33,650 nucleotides of DNA from Acidimicrobiales bacterium (GTDB lineage: Bacteria; Actinomycetota; Acidimicrobiia; Acidimicrobiales; Iamiaceae): positions 1 through 33,650 of the forward strand of contig JAOBWM010000073.1 in NCBI GenBank assembly GCA_025463365.1, in the 5' to 3' direction. The notes beneath the pieces are model-generated. The model was not told where the DNA came from, did not search any database, and saw only the letters and a list, made by a program, of their open reading frames with translations. Position numbers and translations under genes: made by a program. Positions 7,774-15,399 of the stretch are shown piece by piece; within the stretch, counting starts at the first letter, position 1, and each line of letters opens with the position of its first letter.

Positions 7774-8712
7774 ATGGGTGAGCCGATCGACCTCGCCGCC
7801 GGGCCGCCCGCCGCGCTCGTGGCCGATCTGTCGGCGCGGGCCTCGTTCCCGCCGGCCGGCACCGCCGTCACGTGCGCGGTCTCCGGCGGGCCCGATTCCC
7901 TGGCACTGCTCGTGTTGGCGGTGGCCGCCGGCTGCGCGGCCACGGCGGTCCACGTCGACCACGGGTTGCGCCCAGGTTCGGGGGCCGAGGCCGAGGTCGT
8001 CGCCGACGTCGCCGCTCGCCTCGGAGCCGGGTTCCGGGCCGAGCGCGTGCGGGTGGATCCCGGGCCCAACCTGGAAGCGCGCGCCCGGGCCGCGCGGTAC
8101 GGGGTCCTGCCCGCCGAGGCGCTCACCGGACACACCGCGGAGGACCGGGCCGAGACCGTCCTGCTCCACCTCCTGCGCGGCGCCGGGCCTCGCGGGGCGG
8201 TGGGGATCGCCCGCTCCCCCCGGCGCCCGCTGCTCGACCTGCGCCGCGCCGAGACCGAGGGGCTCTGCGAGGCGTTGGGCCTCGAACCGGTGCGCGATCC
8301 GTCGAACCGTGATCCGGCGTTCCGCCGCAACCGGGTCCGCCACGAGGTGCTCCCGCTCCTCACCGACATCGCGGAGCGCGACGTGGTGGCCGTGCTCGTG
8401 CGCCAGGCCGACCTGTTCGCCGACGTCGACGGCCTCGTCGACGAGCTGGCCGCAACGATCGATCCCACCGAGGCTCGGGCGCTGGCCGCCGCCCGCCCGG
8501 TCGTCGCCGGCGCCGCGGTCCGGGCCTGGTTGCTGGCTGAGGGGGTCGGGGACGGCCACCCCGCCGAATTCGCCGCGGTGGCGCGCGTCCTGGCCGTGGC
8601 CCGAGGCGACCACGTGGCCACCGAGGTGGGCGGCGGCTGGCGGGTCGCGCGCTCGCGCGGGCGCCTTGCGCTCACGCCACCAGGCGCGTGGCAGGATGCC
8701 CGCCATGACTGA
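7774..8712 (+). CDS. tilS: tRNA(Ile)-lysidine synthase
   Basis: The 312-residue protein has the N-type ATP pyrophosphatase P-loop SGGPDS at residues 37-42, then [11 protein letters not shown] and [20 protein letters not shown], both typical of TilS. The [20 protein letters not shown] block is the family signature for tRNA recognition. It attaches lysine to C34 of tRNA-Ile(CAU), which changes decoding from Met to Ile; this is an essential cytoplasmic activity. The length matches short actinobacterial TilS proteins that lack the full C-terminal domain. The start ATG lies 14 bp after the metalloprotease gene. The 3' end overlaps hpt by 8 bp, as expected for this conserved gene pair. Confidence 0.92.
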   Translation: MGEPIDLAAGPPAALVADLSARASFPPAGTAVTCAVSGGPDSLALLVLAVAAGCAATAVHVDHGLRPGSGAEAEVVADVAARLGAGFRAERVRVDPGPNLEARARAARYGVLPAEALTGHTAEDRAETVLLHLLRGAGPRGAVGIARSPRRPLLDLRRAETEGLCEALGLEPVRDPSNRDPAFRRNRVRHEVLPLLTDIAERDVVAVLVRQADLFADVDGLVDELAATIDPTEARALAAARPVVAGAAVRAWLLAEGVGDGHPAEFAAVARVLAVARGDHVATEVGGGWRVARSRGRLALTPPGAWQDARHD

Positions 8713-9241
8713 CGGCGCCGATCCTCGCATCGGGGAGGTCATCGTCAGCACCGAGGCGCTCCAAGCCCGGATCGCCGAGCTGGGCGCGGAGATCACCGCC
8801 GACTACGCGGCCCAGGCCCCGTTGCTCGTCGGCGTGCTCAAGGGTGCGTTCGTGTTCATGGCCGACCTGTCGCGGGCCATCGACCTGCCCGTCGAGTTCG
8901 ACTTCATGGCCGTCTCGTCCTACGGAAACGCCACACGGTCGAGCGGCGTGGTCCGCATCGTCAAGGATCTCGACCTCGATCTCAGCAACCGCCACGTGCT
9001 GATCGTCGAGGACATCATCGACAGCGGGCTGACCCTTGGCTACCTGCGCAAGAACCTGCTGGCGCGCAACCCGGCCAGCGTCGAGGTGTGCGCCCTCCTC
9101 GTGCGTGAAGGGCTGCAGGTCAAAGATCCCGACCTGCGCTACGTCGGCTTCCACATCCCCCCGGACTTCGTGGTCGGCTACGGCCTCGATGCCGACGAGC
9201 GGTTCCGCAACCTGCCCTACGTCGCGTCCTACAAGGGCTGA
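8705..9241 (+). CDS. hpt: Hypoxanthine phosphoribosyltransferase
   Basis: The ATG at 8705 (178 residues) has GGCAGGA about 8 nt upstream; an in-frame ATG at 8696 is too close to that site. The PRPP-binding motif [14 protein letters not shown] lies at residues 98-111, with the catalytic Glu-Asp pair at 102-103. [15 protein letters not shown] (41-55) and [11 protein letters not shown] (71-81, flexible loop) match HPRT. The C-terminal [17 protein letters not shown] is a purine-binding signature. It salvages hypoxanthine or guanine to IMP or GMP in the cytoplasm. It is translationally coupled to tilS. In many actinobacteria ftsH comes next, but here a lipoprotein gene follows after 69 bp. Confidence 0.95.
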   Translation: MTDGADPRIGEVIVSTEALQARIAELGAEITADYAAQAPLLVGVLKGAFVFMADLSRAIDLPVEFDFMAVSSYGNATRSSGVVRIVKDLDLDLSNRHVLIVEDIIDSGLTLGYLRKNLLARNPASVEVCALLVREGLQVKDPDLRYVGFHIPPDFVVGYGLDADERFRNLPYVASYKG

Positions 9242-9296
9242 TCTCCGGGCGTCATCGAGCGGACTCGCCGAGGGTGGGACCGGCCCGAACACGCAC

Positions 9297-9302
9297 TAGC
9301 GT
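9297..9302 (+). promoter_or_regulatory. Candidate leaderless -10 element of the lipoprotein-folE unit
   Basis: TAGCGT lies 8 nt before the ATG at 9311 with no Shine-Dalgarno in between. Identical TAGCGT boxes at the same distance precede the genes starting at 22548 (minus) and 31529 (plus). Confidence 0.5.
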
Positions 9303-9310
9303 CGCCCGCC

Positions 9311-9889
9311 ATGTCACGGTTTCGGGCGTTCGGTGTGGTTCTCGTCACGGTCTCGGTGGTGCTTGCCGCCGGAGCGTGCAGCAGCGACAGCAAGGACGCC
9401 ACCCCGACCTCGCGCAAGGCGCTGGTGTTCGGCGACGGCCCGTCGGCCACCAAGCTGGCCGTCTGCAGCGCCTACAAGATCCCGGCGATGAAGAAGATCG
9501 TCGGTGGCGGCAAGCACTTCCGGGTCCTCGCCCCGACGTCGATCGGCAAGAAGGGCGACCCGGTGACGGGGGAGACCTGCAGCTGGGAGCAGCGTGGGAG
9601 CGGCTCCAAGGCCCGGAGCCTCCAGGTCGAGATCCGCGACTACGGCAAGGACACCACCGCGGTCGCGGCCCAGTTCGATGTGCTCAAGGCGCGGACGACG
9701 GGCGCGGTCGACGTGCCGAACACCGGCGATCGGTCGTTCTCCTCGGAGTCGGCCGATGCCACGCTCCTCCAGATCCTGTCGGGCTCGCACCTCCTGACCA
9801 TCTCGAGCCGCGGCGCCGGCGGGCTCGATCCCGTCCCGCTGGGCACGCTCCAGTTCATGGCCGGCGCCGCACTGGCCAAGCTGACGTGA
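9311..9889 (+). CDS. Putative secreted lipoprotein
   Basis: The 192-residue protein has a signal peptide (residues 1-22) ending in LAAGAC, a plausible lipobox with Cys23 as the lipidated residue, followed by a Ser/Asp/Thr-rich linker. The mature domain has two further cysteines (Cys52 and Cys90, the latter in GETCSWEQ), which could form a disulfide. This layout resembles small actinobacterial lipoproteins of the DUF3558 kind, but I cannot make a firm match. It is expected at the outer face of the membrane. The stop overlaps the folE start (GTGA), so folE translation is likely coupled to it, which is odd company for a cytoplasmic folate enzyme. It occupies the place where ftsH stands in mycobacteria. 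No function is assigned. Confidence 0.7.
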   Translation: MSRFRAFGVVLVTVSVVLAAGACSSDSKDATPTSRKALVFGDGPSATKLAVCSAYKIPAMKKIVGGGKHFRVLAPTSIGKKGDPVTGETCSWEQRGSGSKARSLQVEIRDYGKDTTAVAAQFDVLKARTTGAVDVPNTGDRSFSSESADATLLQILSGSHLLTISSRGAGGLDPVPLGTLQFMAGAALAKLT

Positions 9890-10515
9890 GCGCATCCGTG
9901 GAGGCCGACGACGACGCCCTCGACCCGATCGAGATGGGCCTCGACCCTGCGATCGACCAGCCGCGGATCGCGGCCGCCGTGCGCGAGATCCTCGCCGCCA
10001 TCGGCGAGGACCCCGACCGCGACGGCCTGCTGGCCACCCCGGCACGGGTCGCCCGGATGTATGCGGAGATCTGCTCCGGGCTCCACGAGAACCCCGACGA
10101 GCACATCGGCACCACGTTCGAGGCCGACCACGACGAGATGGTCCTCGTCCGCGACATCCCGCTCTACTCGCTGTGCGAGCACCACCTGGCGCCGTTCAGC
10201 GGCATGGCCCACGTGGCCTACATCCCGGGGGCCGACGGTCGGGTCATCGGGCTCTCGAAGTTCGCCCGGCTGGTCGACGGCTACGCCCGGCGACTCCAGG
10301 TCCAGGAGCGGCTCACCCGCCAGATCGCCGACGCCCTCGAGGCTCGGCTGGATCCCCGCGGCGTGATGGTGGTCATCGAGGCGGAGCACCTCTGCATGTC
10401 GATGCGCGGCGTCAAGAAGGCCGGGAGCACCACCGTGACCTCGGCGGTCCGGGGCCTCTTCCGCTCCAACGTGGCCACCCGCGAAGAGGCGATGCGCTTC
10501 ATCCAGCGCACCTGA
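9886..10515 (+). CDS. folE: GTP cyclohydrolase I
   Basis: The GTG at 9886 overlaps the upstream stop (GTGA) and gives 209 residues. Zinc ligands fit Cys97 and His100 in [10 protein letters not shown] and Cys170 in [30 protein letters not shown] and [15 protein letters not shown] are the other family signatures. It converts GTP to 7,8-dihydroneopterin triphosphate, the first committed step of tetrahydrofolate synthesis, acting as a cytoplasmic homodecamer in known homologues. It opens the fol cluster (folE, folP, folB, folK). A 101-bp gap with hairpin potential separates it from folP. Confidence 0.96.
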   Translation: MSASVEADDDALDPIEMGLDPAIDQPRIAAAVREILAAIGEDPDRDGLLATPARVARMYAEICSGLHENPDEHIGTTFEADHDEMVLVRDIPLYSLCEHHLAPFSGMAHVAYIPGADGRVIGLSKFARLVDGYARRLQVQERLTRQIADALEARLDPRGVMVVIEAEHLCMSMRGVKKAGSTTVTSAVRGLFRSNVATREEAMRFIQRT

Positions 10516-10520
10516 CGAGG

Positions 10521-10534
10521 CCGGGGGAGCCCGG
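10521..10534 (+). terminator. Short GC hairpin followed by TTT, downstream of folE
   Basis: CCGGG (10521-10525), a GGAG loop, then CCCGG (10530-10534) followed by TTT. The stem is only 5 bp and the T-run is short, so it could weaken or pause transcription between folE and folP rather than stop it. Confidence 0.3.
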
Positions 10535-10545
10535 TTTCGCGACGT

Positions 10546-10581
10546 CTGCCCGCTGATCGGGCACGGGGGGTGTTCGGGCAG
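10546..10581 (+). repeat. Mutually exclusive hairpin arms in the folE-folP gap
   Basis: TGCCCG (10547-10552) can pair with CGGGCA at 10558-10563 (5-nt loop) or, extended by one base pair as CTGCCCG (10546-10552), with CGGGCAG at 10575-10581 (22-nt loop). One left arm therefore competes for two right arms, a layout seen in attenuators. There is no uridine-rich tail. The folP Shine-Dalgarno starts about 27 nt further on. Confidence 0.35.
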
Positions 10582-10616
10582 GTCAGGGCACCCGCGGCTC
10601 GTTCCCCGGAGCCGAT

Positions 10617-11435
10617 TTGACGACCCCAGTACCCTGGACACCCGTGTGTCCGCTGGTGATGGGTGTCGTCAACGTGACCCCCGATTCGTTCTCTGACGGG
10701 GGTCGGTTCGTCGACCCCGCAGCGGCGATCGCCCACGGCTTGGCCCTCGTGGACGAAGGGGCGGCGATCGTCGACATCGGCGGAGAATCGAGCCGTCCGG
10801 GTGCCGATCCCGTCGAGCTCGACATCGAACTGGCTCGCGTCGTGCCCGTGGTGGCCGCGCTGGCCCCGCACGTCCGGGTCTCGGTCGACACGGCCAAGCC
10901 CGAGGTCGCCCACGCCGCGGTCGATGCCGGGGCCACGTTGATCAACGACATCACGGCATCGCTCGCGCGCGTGGCCGCCGAGCGTGAGGTCGGATGGGTC
11001 GCGATGCACATGCAGGGCGAGCCCCGCTCGATGCAGCTGCGTCCCAGCTACGACGACGTCGTCGCCGAGGTGCAGGCGTTCCTGGTCCGTCGGGCCGGTG
11101 CGGCCCGAGATGGCGGTGTCGCCGAGGTCTGGGTGGACCCGGGCATCGGGTTCGGGAAGACGGCGGCCCACAACTGGGCGCTGCTCGCCGGGCTCGATCG
11201 CCTGGCTGCCGCCGGGTGGCCGCTGGTCGTCGGCACCAGCCGCAAGGCGTTCCTCGGCAAGCTCCTCGGTGAGGCCGACGGTGCCGACGGGCCGACCCCG
11301 GTCACCGATCGCCTCGAAGCTTCTGTCGCCACCGCCGTGTGGGCTGCCCGCCAGGGCGCCGCCATGGTGCGCGTGCACGACGTCGCCGCCACGGTCGCCG
11401 CCTTCCGCGGCATGGCTGTCGAGGATGCGGCATGA
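10617..11435 (+). CDS. folP: Dihydropteroate synthase
   Basis: The TTG at 10617 is favoured because GGAG lies 5 nt upstream; an in-frame GTG at 10644 is an alternative. The 272-residue protein has all DHPS blocks: VMGVVNVTPDSFSDGG, IVDIGGESSRPGA, VRVSVDT, LINDITA, AMHMQGEP, WVDPGIGFGKT, VGTSRKAFLG and MVRVHDV. It condenses 6-hydroxymethyl-7,8-dihydropterin diphosphate with p-aminobenzoate to dihydropteroate in the cytoplasm and is the sulfonamide target in known homologues. No motif is degenerate, so it should be active. It is followed after 64 bp by the phosphatase-like gene and then folB. Confidence 0.95.
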   Translation: MTTPVPWTPVCPLVMGVVNVTPDSFSDGGRFVDPAAAIAHGLALVDEGAAIVDIGGESSRPGADPVELDIELARVVPVVAALAPHVRVSVDTAKPEVAHAAVDAGATLINDITASLARVAAEREVGWVAMHMQGEPRSMQLRPSYDDVVAEVQAFLVRRAGAARDGGVAEVWVDPGIGFGKTAAHNWALLAGLDRLAAAGWPLVVGTSRKAFLGKLLGEADGADGPTPVTDRLEASVATAVWAARQGAAMVRVHDVAATVAAFRGMAVEDAA

Positions 11436-11499
11436 CGGATCTGAATGGATCGACCCGCCGGGTCGACCGAGACAACAGGGAAACCAGGGAGGCCAACCG

Positions 11500-12015
11500 G
11501 TGGCCGTGAAGGGCAAGTGGGCGCAGGGCATCGAACCGCGCAACTTCCGATGGGTGATGAAGGACTCGCTCGCCGTGTGCGAGCGGCCGGGGGGCTATGG
11601 CGCGAACCACCGCCGGGTCCGCCGCCAAGAGGAGATCATCTGGGTGCGCGAGCAGGGCTTCTCGCCGGTGATCTCGATCATCCCGTCCCCTGCGAACCTC
11701 CACAACTACGACGAGCTGGGCGTCACCTGGCAGCACCGGCCGTTCGGGAACCACGACGACACGGCCACCTACCTGACCGCGTTCTATCCCGAGCTCCGCG
11801 ACCTCCTGGCCGGCGGGTCGAAGGTCCTCATCCACGGTGAGGAGCTCGGCGACCGTCTGTCGGGCACCATCGCCGGCTACCTGCTGTGGTCCGGCCTGCT
11901 CCCGACGGGCCCCAAGGCGATCTCGCTCACCGAGCGCCTGCTCCAACGCCAGCTCGGCCCGCCCGGGCGTGAGCTCGTCACGGTCGCCCTCGAGATGCCG
12001 CGAGCGTCGTCCTGA
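11500..12015 (+). CDS. Tyrosine/dual-specificity phosphatase-like protein lacking the catalytic cysteine
   Basis: The GTG at 11500 has AGGGAGG 7 nt upstream and gives 171 residues. The region KVLIHGEELGDRLSGTIAGY aligns in spacing with the HCx5R active-site loop and following helix of Cys-dependent phosphatases. However, the Cys position is Gly113, while His112 and Arg119 and the Ser-Gly-Thr after the loop are kept. A candidate general-acid loop is FGNHDD (Asp86/Asp87). ISIIPSPANLHNYDELGVTW would be the preceding strand and loop. Without cysteine, phosphatase chemistry should not occur, so it may bind a phosphorylated ligand or partner instead. It is in line between folP and folB, and its TGA overlaps the apparent folB start (CTGA). 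I do not recognise a named family, and the fold call is inference from motif spacing. Confidence 0.6.
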   Translation: MAVKGKWAQGIEPRNFRWVMKDSLAVCERPGGYGANHRRVRRQEEIIWVREQGFSPVISIIPSPANLHNYDELGVTWQHRPFGNHDDTATYLTAFYPELRDLLAGGSKVLIHGEELGDRLSGTIAGYLLWSGLLPTGPKAISLTERLLQRQLGPPGRELVTVALEMPRASS

Positions 12016-12401
12016 CCGATCCGGCGGCGTCCGACCGCATCGAGCTGCGCGGCCTGCGTGTCGTGGGGATCTGTGGAGCGCTCCCCGAGGAGCGCGAGCG
12101 GGCCCAGCCGCTCGAGGTCGATCTCGACGTGGACGCCGACCTCGCGCCCAGCGGTGCGTCCGACGCCCTCGTCGACACGATCGACTACGGGGCGATCTGC
12201 GACGCGGTCGCCGGCACGGTCGCCGGCGGCTCGCCGCAGCTGCTCGAGCACCTGGCCGCGGCGATCGCCGATGCCGTGCTCGCCGTCGATGGCCGGGCCA
12301 CCGCTGTGACCGTCTCGGTCCGCAAGCTCCGACCCCCGGTTCCGCACGCCCTGGCCACCTCGGGCGTGCGCATCCGGCGCGTCGCCGCGACCCCCTCGTG
12401 A
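12012..12401 (+). CDS. folB: Dihydroneopterin aldolase
   Basis: The protein contains RIELRGLRVVGICGALPEER, IDYGAICDAV, LLEHLAAAIADAV and VRKLRPPVP, which are the conserved blocks of FolB, with catalytic candidates Glu79 and Lys105 (129 residues, numbered from 12012). It converts dihydroneopterin to 6-hydroxymethyldihydropterin and glycolaldehyde. Between the upstream in-frame stop at 11970-11972 and the GTG at 12063 there is no ATG, GTG or TTG. The GTG would remove the first beta strand that all FolB proteins have. The best remaining start is CTG at 12012, overlapping the upstream TGA as CTGA. Its 3' end overlaps folK by four bases. The enzyme identity is firm; the start is tentative. Confidence 0.88.
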   Translation: MTDPAASDRIELRGLRVVGICGALPEERERAQPLEVDLDVDADLAPSGASDALVDTIDYGAICDAVAGTVAGGSPQLLEHLAAAIADAVLAVDGRATAVTVSVRKLRPPVPHALATSGVRIRRVAATPS

Positions 12402-12874
12402 CCCGGGCGTTCTTGTCGCTCGGGTCGAACCTGGGCGATCGGCGGCAGTTCCTGTCCGAGGCGGTCGGATCCCTCGGGACCTCGGTCCGGGCCGTGTCCC
12501 CGGTGTACGAGACCGATCCGATCGGCGGTCCGGACCAGGGGCGCTTCTTGAACCTCGTCGTGGAGCTCGACACGGACCTCTCGCCGCGCGCGCTGCTCGC
12601 GGTGTGCCACCGGCTCGAGTCGGGTGCGCAACGGGTGCGGATCGAGCGATGGGGACCTCGGACGCTCGACGTCGACATCGTCTGGATCGACGGGGTCACG
12701 GTCGCGGACCCTGACCTCCAGATCCCGCACCCGCGCTGGCGCGAGCGCCTCTTCGTCCTCGCACCGCTCCGAGACCTCGCCCCGGACCTCGTCGACCAGG
12801 ACACGTTCGATCGGGCCCAGGGCCACGTCGTCGAGGCCGGGTACCTCGACGGCTGGCAGCCCGAGGAGCCCTGA
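12398..12874 (+). CDS. folK: 2-amino-4-hydroxy-6-hydroxymethyldihydropteridine pyrophosphokinase
   Basis: The GTG at 12398 overlaps the folB stop (GTGA) and gives 158 residues starting VTRAFLSLGSNLGDRRQFL. The HPPK signature RWGPRTLDVDIVWIDG provides the two magnesium-binding Asp residues, and SPVYETDPIGGPDQGRFLN is the pterin- and ATP-site segment. PHPRWRERLFVLAPLRDLAP closes the domain. It pyrophosphorylates 6-hydroxymethyldihydropterin to make the FolP substrate. The length and all motifs are normal. The DUF2520 gene starts 4 bp after its stop. The DUF3180-type gene that separates folK from the DUF2520 gene in mycobacteria is missing here. Confidence 0.95.
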   Translation: MTRAFLSLGSNLGDRRQFLSEAVGSLGTSVRAVSPVYETDPIGGPDQGRFLNLVVELDTDLSPRALLAVCHRLESGAQRVRIERWGPRTLDVDIVWIDGVTVADPDLQIPHPRWRERLFVLAPLRDLAPDLVDQDTFDRAQGHVVEAGYLDGWQPEEP

Positions 12875-12878
12875 TCGC

Positions 12879-13637
12879 GTGACCGTCGCGCCGCGGGTCC
12901 GGGTGATCGGGCCCGGTCGCGCCGGAGGCTCGTTCGCCGGTGCCCTGCGTTCCGCCGGATGGGACGTGGTTGGCCTGCTCGGGAGCGACGACGACCTCGC
13001 CGATGCCGGTCACGGGGTCGACCTCGTCCTCGTGGCCACGCCCGACGCCGCCATCGCCGACGTCGCGGCTCGCATCGAGCCTCGACCCGAACCGGTGATC
13101 GCCCACGTGGCCGGCTCGCTCGGCCTCGACGTCCTCGGCGGCCATCCACGCACGGCCTGCGTGCACCCCCTCGTGGCGCTGCCCGATGCCGTGGTGGGAG
13201 CGTCCCGCCTCGCCGCCGGGACCTGGTTCGCCATCGCCGGCGACGCGTTGGCGCAACGGGTCGTGAGCGACCTCGGCGGCCAGTGGTTCGAGGTGGCCGA
13301 TGGGGACCGCGCCGCCTATCACGCCGCCGCCTCCGTGGCCTCGAACCACCTCGTGGCCTTGCTCGGCCAGGTCGAGCGCATCGCCCAGGGAATCGGCGTG
13401 CCGCCCGAGGCCTACGTCGACCTGGCCCGGGCCTCGCTCGACGACGTGGCTGCCGTCGGCGCCGCCCGGGCGCTCACCGGGCCGGTGGCCCGCGGCGACT
13501 GGGCCACCGTGGCCCGCCACCTCGCCGCCATCGACGAGTCGGAGCGGGCCGCCTACCTGGCCCTGGCGGCCGCCGCCCGCCGGCTCGTCGACGGCGCCGG
13601 CCTCCCACCCGATCTCACCGGTCTCCCGCCGGCCTGA
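12879..13637 (+). CDS. Rossmann-like/DUF2520 protein, candidate ketopantoate reductase
   Basis: The GTG at 12879 with GAGGAG upstream gives 252 residues. The N-terminus VRVIGPGRAGGSFAGALRSA is a Rossmann nucleotide-binding motif (GxGxxG-like), followed by VDLVLVATPDAAI. The C-terminal half, with AAYHAAASVASNHLVALLGQ and TGPVARGD, matches the DUF2520 domain, a dehydrogenase-like helical domain. The gene precedes panC as it does in mycobacteria (Rv3603c-panC-panD). No classical panE is in the window. My recollection, not certain, is that Francisella PanG, an alternative ketopantoate reductase, has a similar architecture. That makes reduction of ketopantoate with NADPH a reasonable guess but not a proven role. 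Confidence 0.72.
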   Translation: MTVAPRVRVIGPGRAGGSFAGALRSAGWDVVGLLGSDDDLADAGHGVDLVLVATPDAAIADVAARIEPRPEPVIAHVAGSLGLDVLGGHPRTACVHPLVALPDAVVGASRLAAGTWFAIAGDALAQRVVSDLGGQWFEVADGDRAAYHAAASVASNHLVALLGQVERIAQGIGVPPEAYVDLARASLDDVAAVGAARALTGPVARGDWATVARHLAAIDESERAAYLALAAAARRLVDGAGLPPDLTGLPPA

Positions 13638-13834
13638 TCGAGGACCTCGTCGCCCTATCGCGGGATTCCTGTCGATCTCGGCCCTGGGAGGACGACATTC
13701 GACAGGAATGGCGGTGCCGCGGTGGACGAAGGACGCGAGTACGGACGTGCAGCTCACCGTGAGCGGCCTCGCCCGTGCTGCGGGTGGTGGCCTACGGTCG
13801 GCTGCCCCGGAAAATCGACGATGCTGGAGCGGTC
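13638..13834. other. Intergenic region upstream of panC
   Basis: This 197-bp gap contains the 13665-13709 inverted repeat and the panC Shine-Dalgarno (GGAG at 13826-13829). I see no gene in it: the open frame that runs into panC from an ATG at 13775 lacks family similarity before the GTG at 13835. Confidence 0.55.
13665..13709. repeat. Perfect 11-bp inverted repeat between the DUF2520 gene and panC
   Basis: ATTCCTGTCGA (13665-13675) and TCGACAGGAAT (13699-13709) are exact reverse complements separated by 23 nt. It lies 126 bp before panC and 28 bp after the upstream stop. It could be an operator, a hairpin or a small dispersed palindromic repeat. The TGTCGATC core and its distance to TCGAC are shared with the palindrome downstream of panC. 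Confidence 0.5.
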
Positions 13835-14692
13835 GTGCCTGAGATCCACGAGACCATCGCGGGCTTCCGGGCCACCCTCGAGTTGGAGCGGATGGAGGGG
13901 CGCACGGTGGGCCTGGTGCCGACCATGGGCTTCCTGCACGAGGGCCACGCGTCGCTGATGCGTCGGGCCTCGGCCGAGAACGAGACCGCCGCCGTGACGA
14001 TCTTCGTGAACCCACTGCAGTTCGCGGCGTCGGAGGACCTCGGCGACTACCCGCGTGACCTGGACCACGACCTCGCCTTGGCGGCCGACTGCGGCATCGC
14101 CCACGTGTTCGTCCCGTCGGTCCTGGAGATGTACCCGGAACCGATGGCGACGAGCGTCCACGTCGCAGGCATCACCGCCCGGTTCGAGGGCGCGTCTCGG
14201 CCCGAGCACTTCGCCGGCGTGGCCACGGTCGTGGCCAAGCTGCTGGCGATCACGGGACCCTGCCGGGCCTACTTCGGCGAGAAGGACTTCCAGCAGCTGG
14301 CCGTCGTGCGCCGGATGGCGCGCGACCTCTCCTTGCCGGTCGACGTGGTGGGCTGCCCGATCGTGCGCGATCTCGACGGCCTCGCCCTCAGCAGCCGCAA
14401 CGTGTACCTGGACCCCACCCAGCGCGCCGCCGCTCCGGTGCTCCAGCGTGCGCTCGAAGCCGCCGCGGAGCTCGTGCGCTCCGGTGCCACCGATCCCGGA
14501 GCGGTGCGGGACTGCCTGGCCGACACCATCCGGGGCGAGCCGGCCGCCGCGCTCGACTACGCGGACGTGGTCGATGCCGCCACGCTCGAGCCGGTGGCCG
14601 AGGTCGCGGCCGGCCAACGGCTCCTCGTGGCCGCCGCCTTCGGCTCGACCCGCCTGCTCGACAACCTGGAGGTCCCCGGCCACGCTCGCTGA
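13835..14692 (+). CDS. panC: Pantothenate synthetase
   Basis: The GTG at 13835 has GGAG 5 nt upstream and gives 285 residues, the usual PanC length. The nucleotide-binding motif GLVPTMGFLHEGHASLMRRA contains HEGH at 35-38, and VRDLDGLALSSRNVYLDP is the KMSKS-like loop. IFVNPLQFAASEDLGDYPRD and YFGEKDFQQLAVVRRM are further signatures. It joins pantoate and beta-alanine using ATP in the cytoplasm. Beta-alanine comes from panD, two features downstream. Each flank carries a long inverted repeat, which may bear on expression. panB is not in the window. Confidence 0.96.
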   Translation: MPEIHETIAGFRATLELERMEGRTVGLVPTMGFLHEGHASLMRRASAENETAAVTIFVNPLQFAASEDLGDYPRDLDHDLALAADCGIAHVFVPSVLEMYPEPMATSVHVAGITARFEGASRPEHFAGVATVVAKLLAITGPCRAYFGEKDFQQLAVVRRMARDLSLPVDVVGCPIVRDLDGLALSSRNVYLDPTQRAAAPVLQRALEAAAELVRSGATDPGAVRDCLADTIRGEPAAALDYADVVDAATLEPVAEVAAGQRLLVAAAFGSTRLLDNLEVPGHAR

Positions 14693-14735
14693 CCCGCGCG
14701 GCTGTGGCCCCAGGTCCTGGGTCCGCCCCGCCCCG

Positions 14736-14781
14736 AACTCGTGTCGATCGACCGTCGCCCGACGAGGGATCGACGTGAGTT
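14736..14781. repeat. Long imperfect palindrome between panC and panD
   Basis: AACTCGTGTCGATC (14736-14749) pairs with GATCGACGTGAGTT (14768-14781) at 12 of 14 positions. Inside the 18-nt spacer, CGTCG and CGACG can extend the stem around a CC loop. The element starts 43 bp after panC and ends 129 bp before panD. No T-run follows, so it is not an obvious terminator. Confidence 0.5.
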
Positions 14782-14910
14782 GCGAGCTCGAGCCCGCTGG
14801 CGAACGTCCGACGGGATTACCGCGTCATGGTGGCGGGTTGGCAGACTTGCCTTGGGCTCGCACCAGGGGGCGACCGGCGTGCCGGCGTCCACCACGAAAG
14901 GAAGCCAAGC

Positions 14911-15339
14911 ATGCGACGACGGATGATGAAGTCGAAGATCCACCGCGCCACCGTCACCGACGCCAACCTGCACTACGTGGGTTCGGTCACGGTCGACGAG
15001 GACCTGATGGAGGCCGCCGACCTCCTGGAGTACGAGCAGGTGGCCATCGTCGACATCGACAACGGCGCCCGGCTCGAGACCTACGTGATCTCCGGCCGCC
15101 GCGGCAGTGGCGACATCTGCCTCAACGGCGCTGCCGCCCGGCTGGTCTCGCCGGGGGACAAGGTCATCCTCATCAGCTACGCCGAGTACGACGACACCGA
15201 GCTCGCCACCTACGAGCCCTCGATCGTCCACGTCGACACCGCGAACGCGGTCGTCGACGAGGAGACGGCGTCGGCCCTCGCTGCCCTCCACCTCCCGGCC
15301 CCTCGCCGCTACGTCGACGTCGACGCGTCCCGCAACTGA
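14911..15339 (+). CDS. panD: Aspartate 1-decarboxylase proenzyme
   Basis: The ATG at 14911 follows AAAGGAAG at a good distance and gives 142 residues. The sequence [20 protein letters not shown] carries Lys9, His11, Tyr22 and the Gly24-Ser25 self-cleavage site at the same numbers as the E. coli enzyme. Cleavage there produces the pyruvoyl cofactor. [20 protein letters not shown] is the second family block. It decarboxylates aspartate to beta-alanine for PanC. It is preceded by a 218-bp gap holding a long palindrome, so it may be transcribed or controlled separately from panC. nadB, also an aspartate-consuming enzyme gene, begins 60 bp downstream. Confidence 0.95.
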   Translation: MRRRMMKSKIHRATVTDANLHYVGSVTVDEDLMEAADLLEYEQVAIVDIDNGARLETYVISGRRGSGDICLNGAAARLVSPGDKVILISYAEYDDTELATYEPSIVHVDTANAVVDEETASALAALHLPAPRRYVDVDASRN

Positions 15340-15399
15340 TCCCCTCGCCCCCTGCCGTGACCGTCGTGTCGCGGACCTGCCCTCCCGGAGGACCATCCG

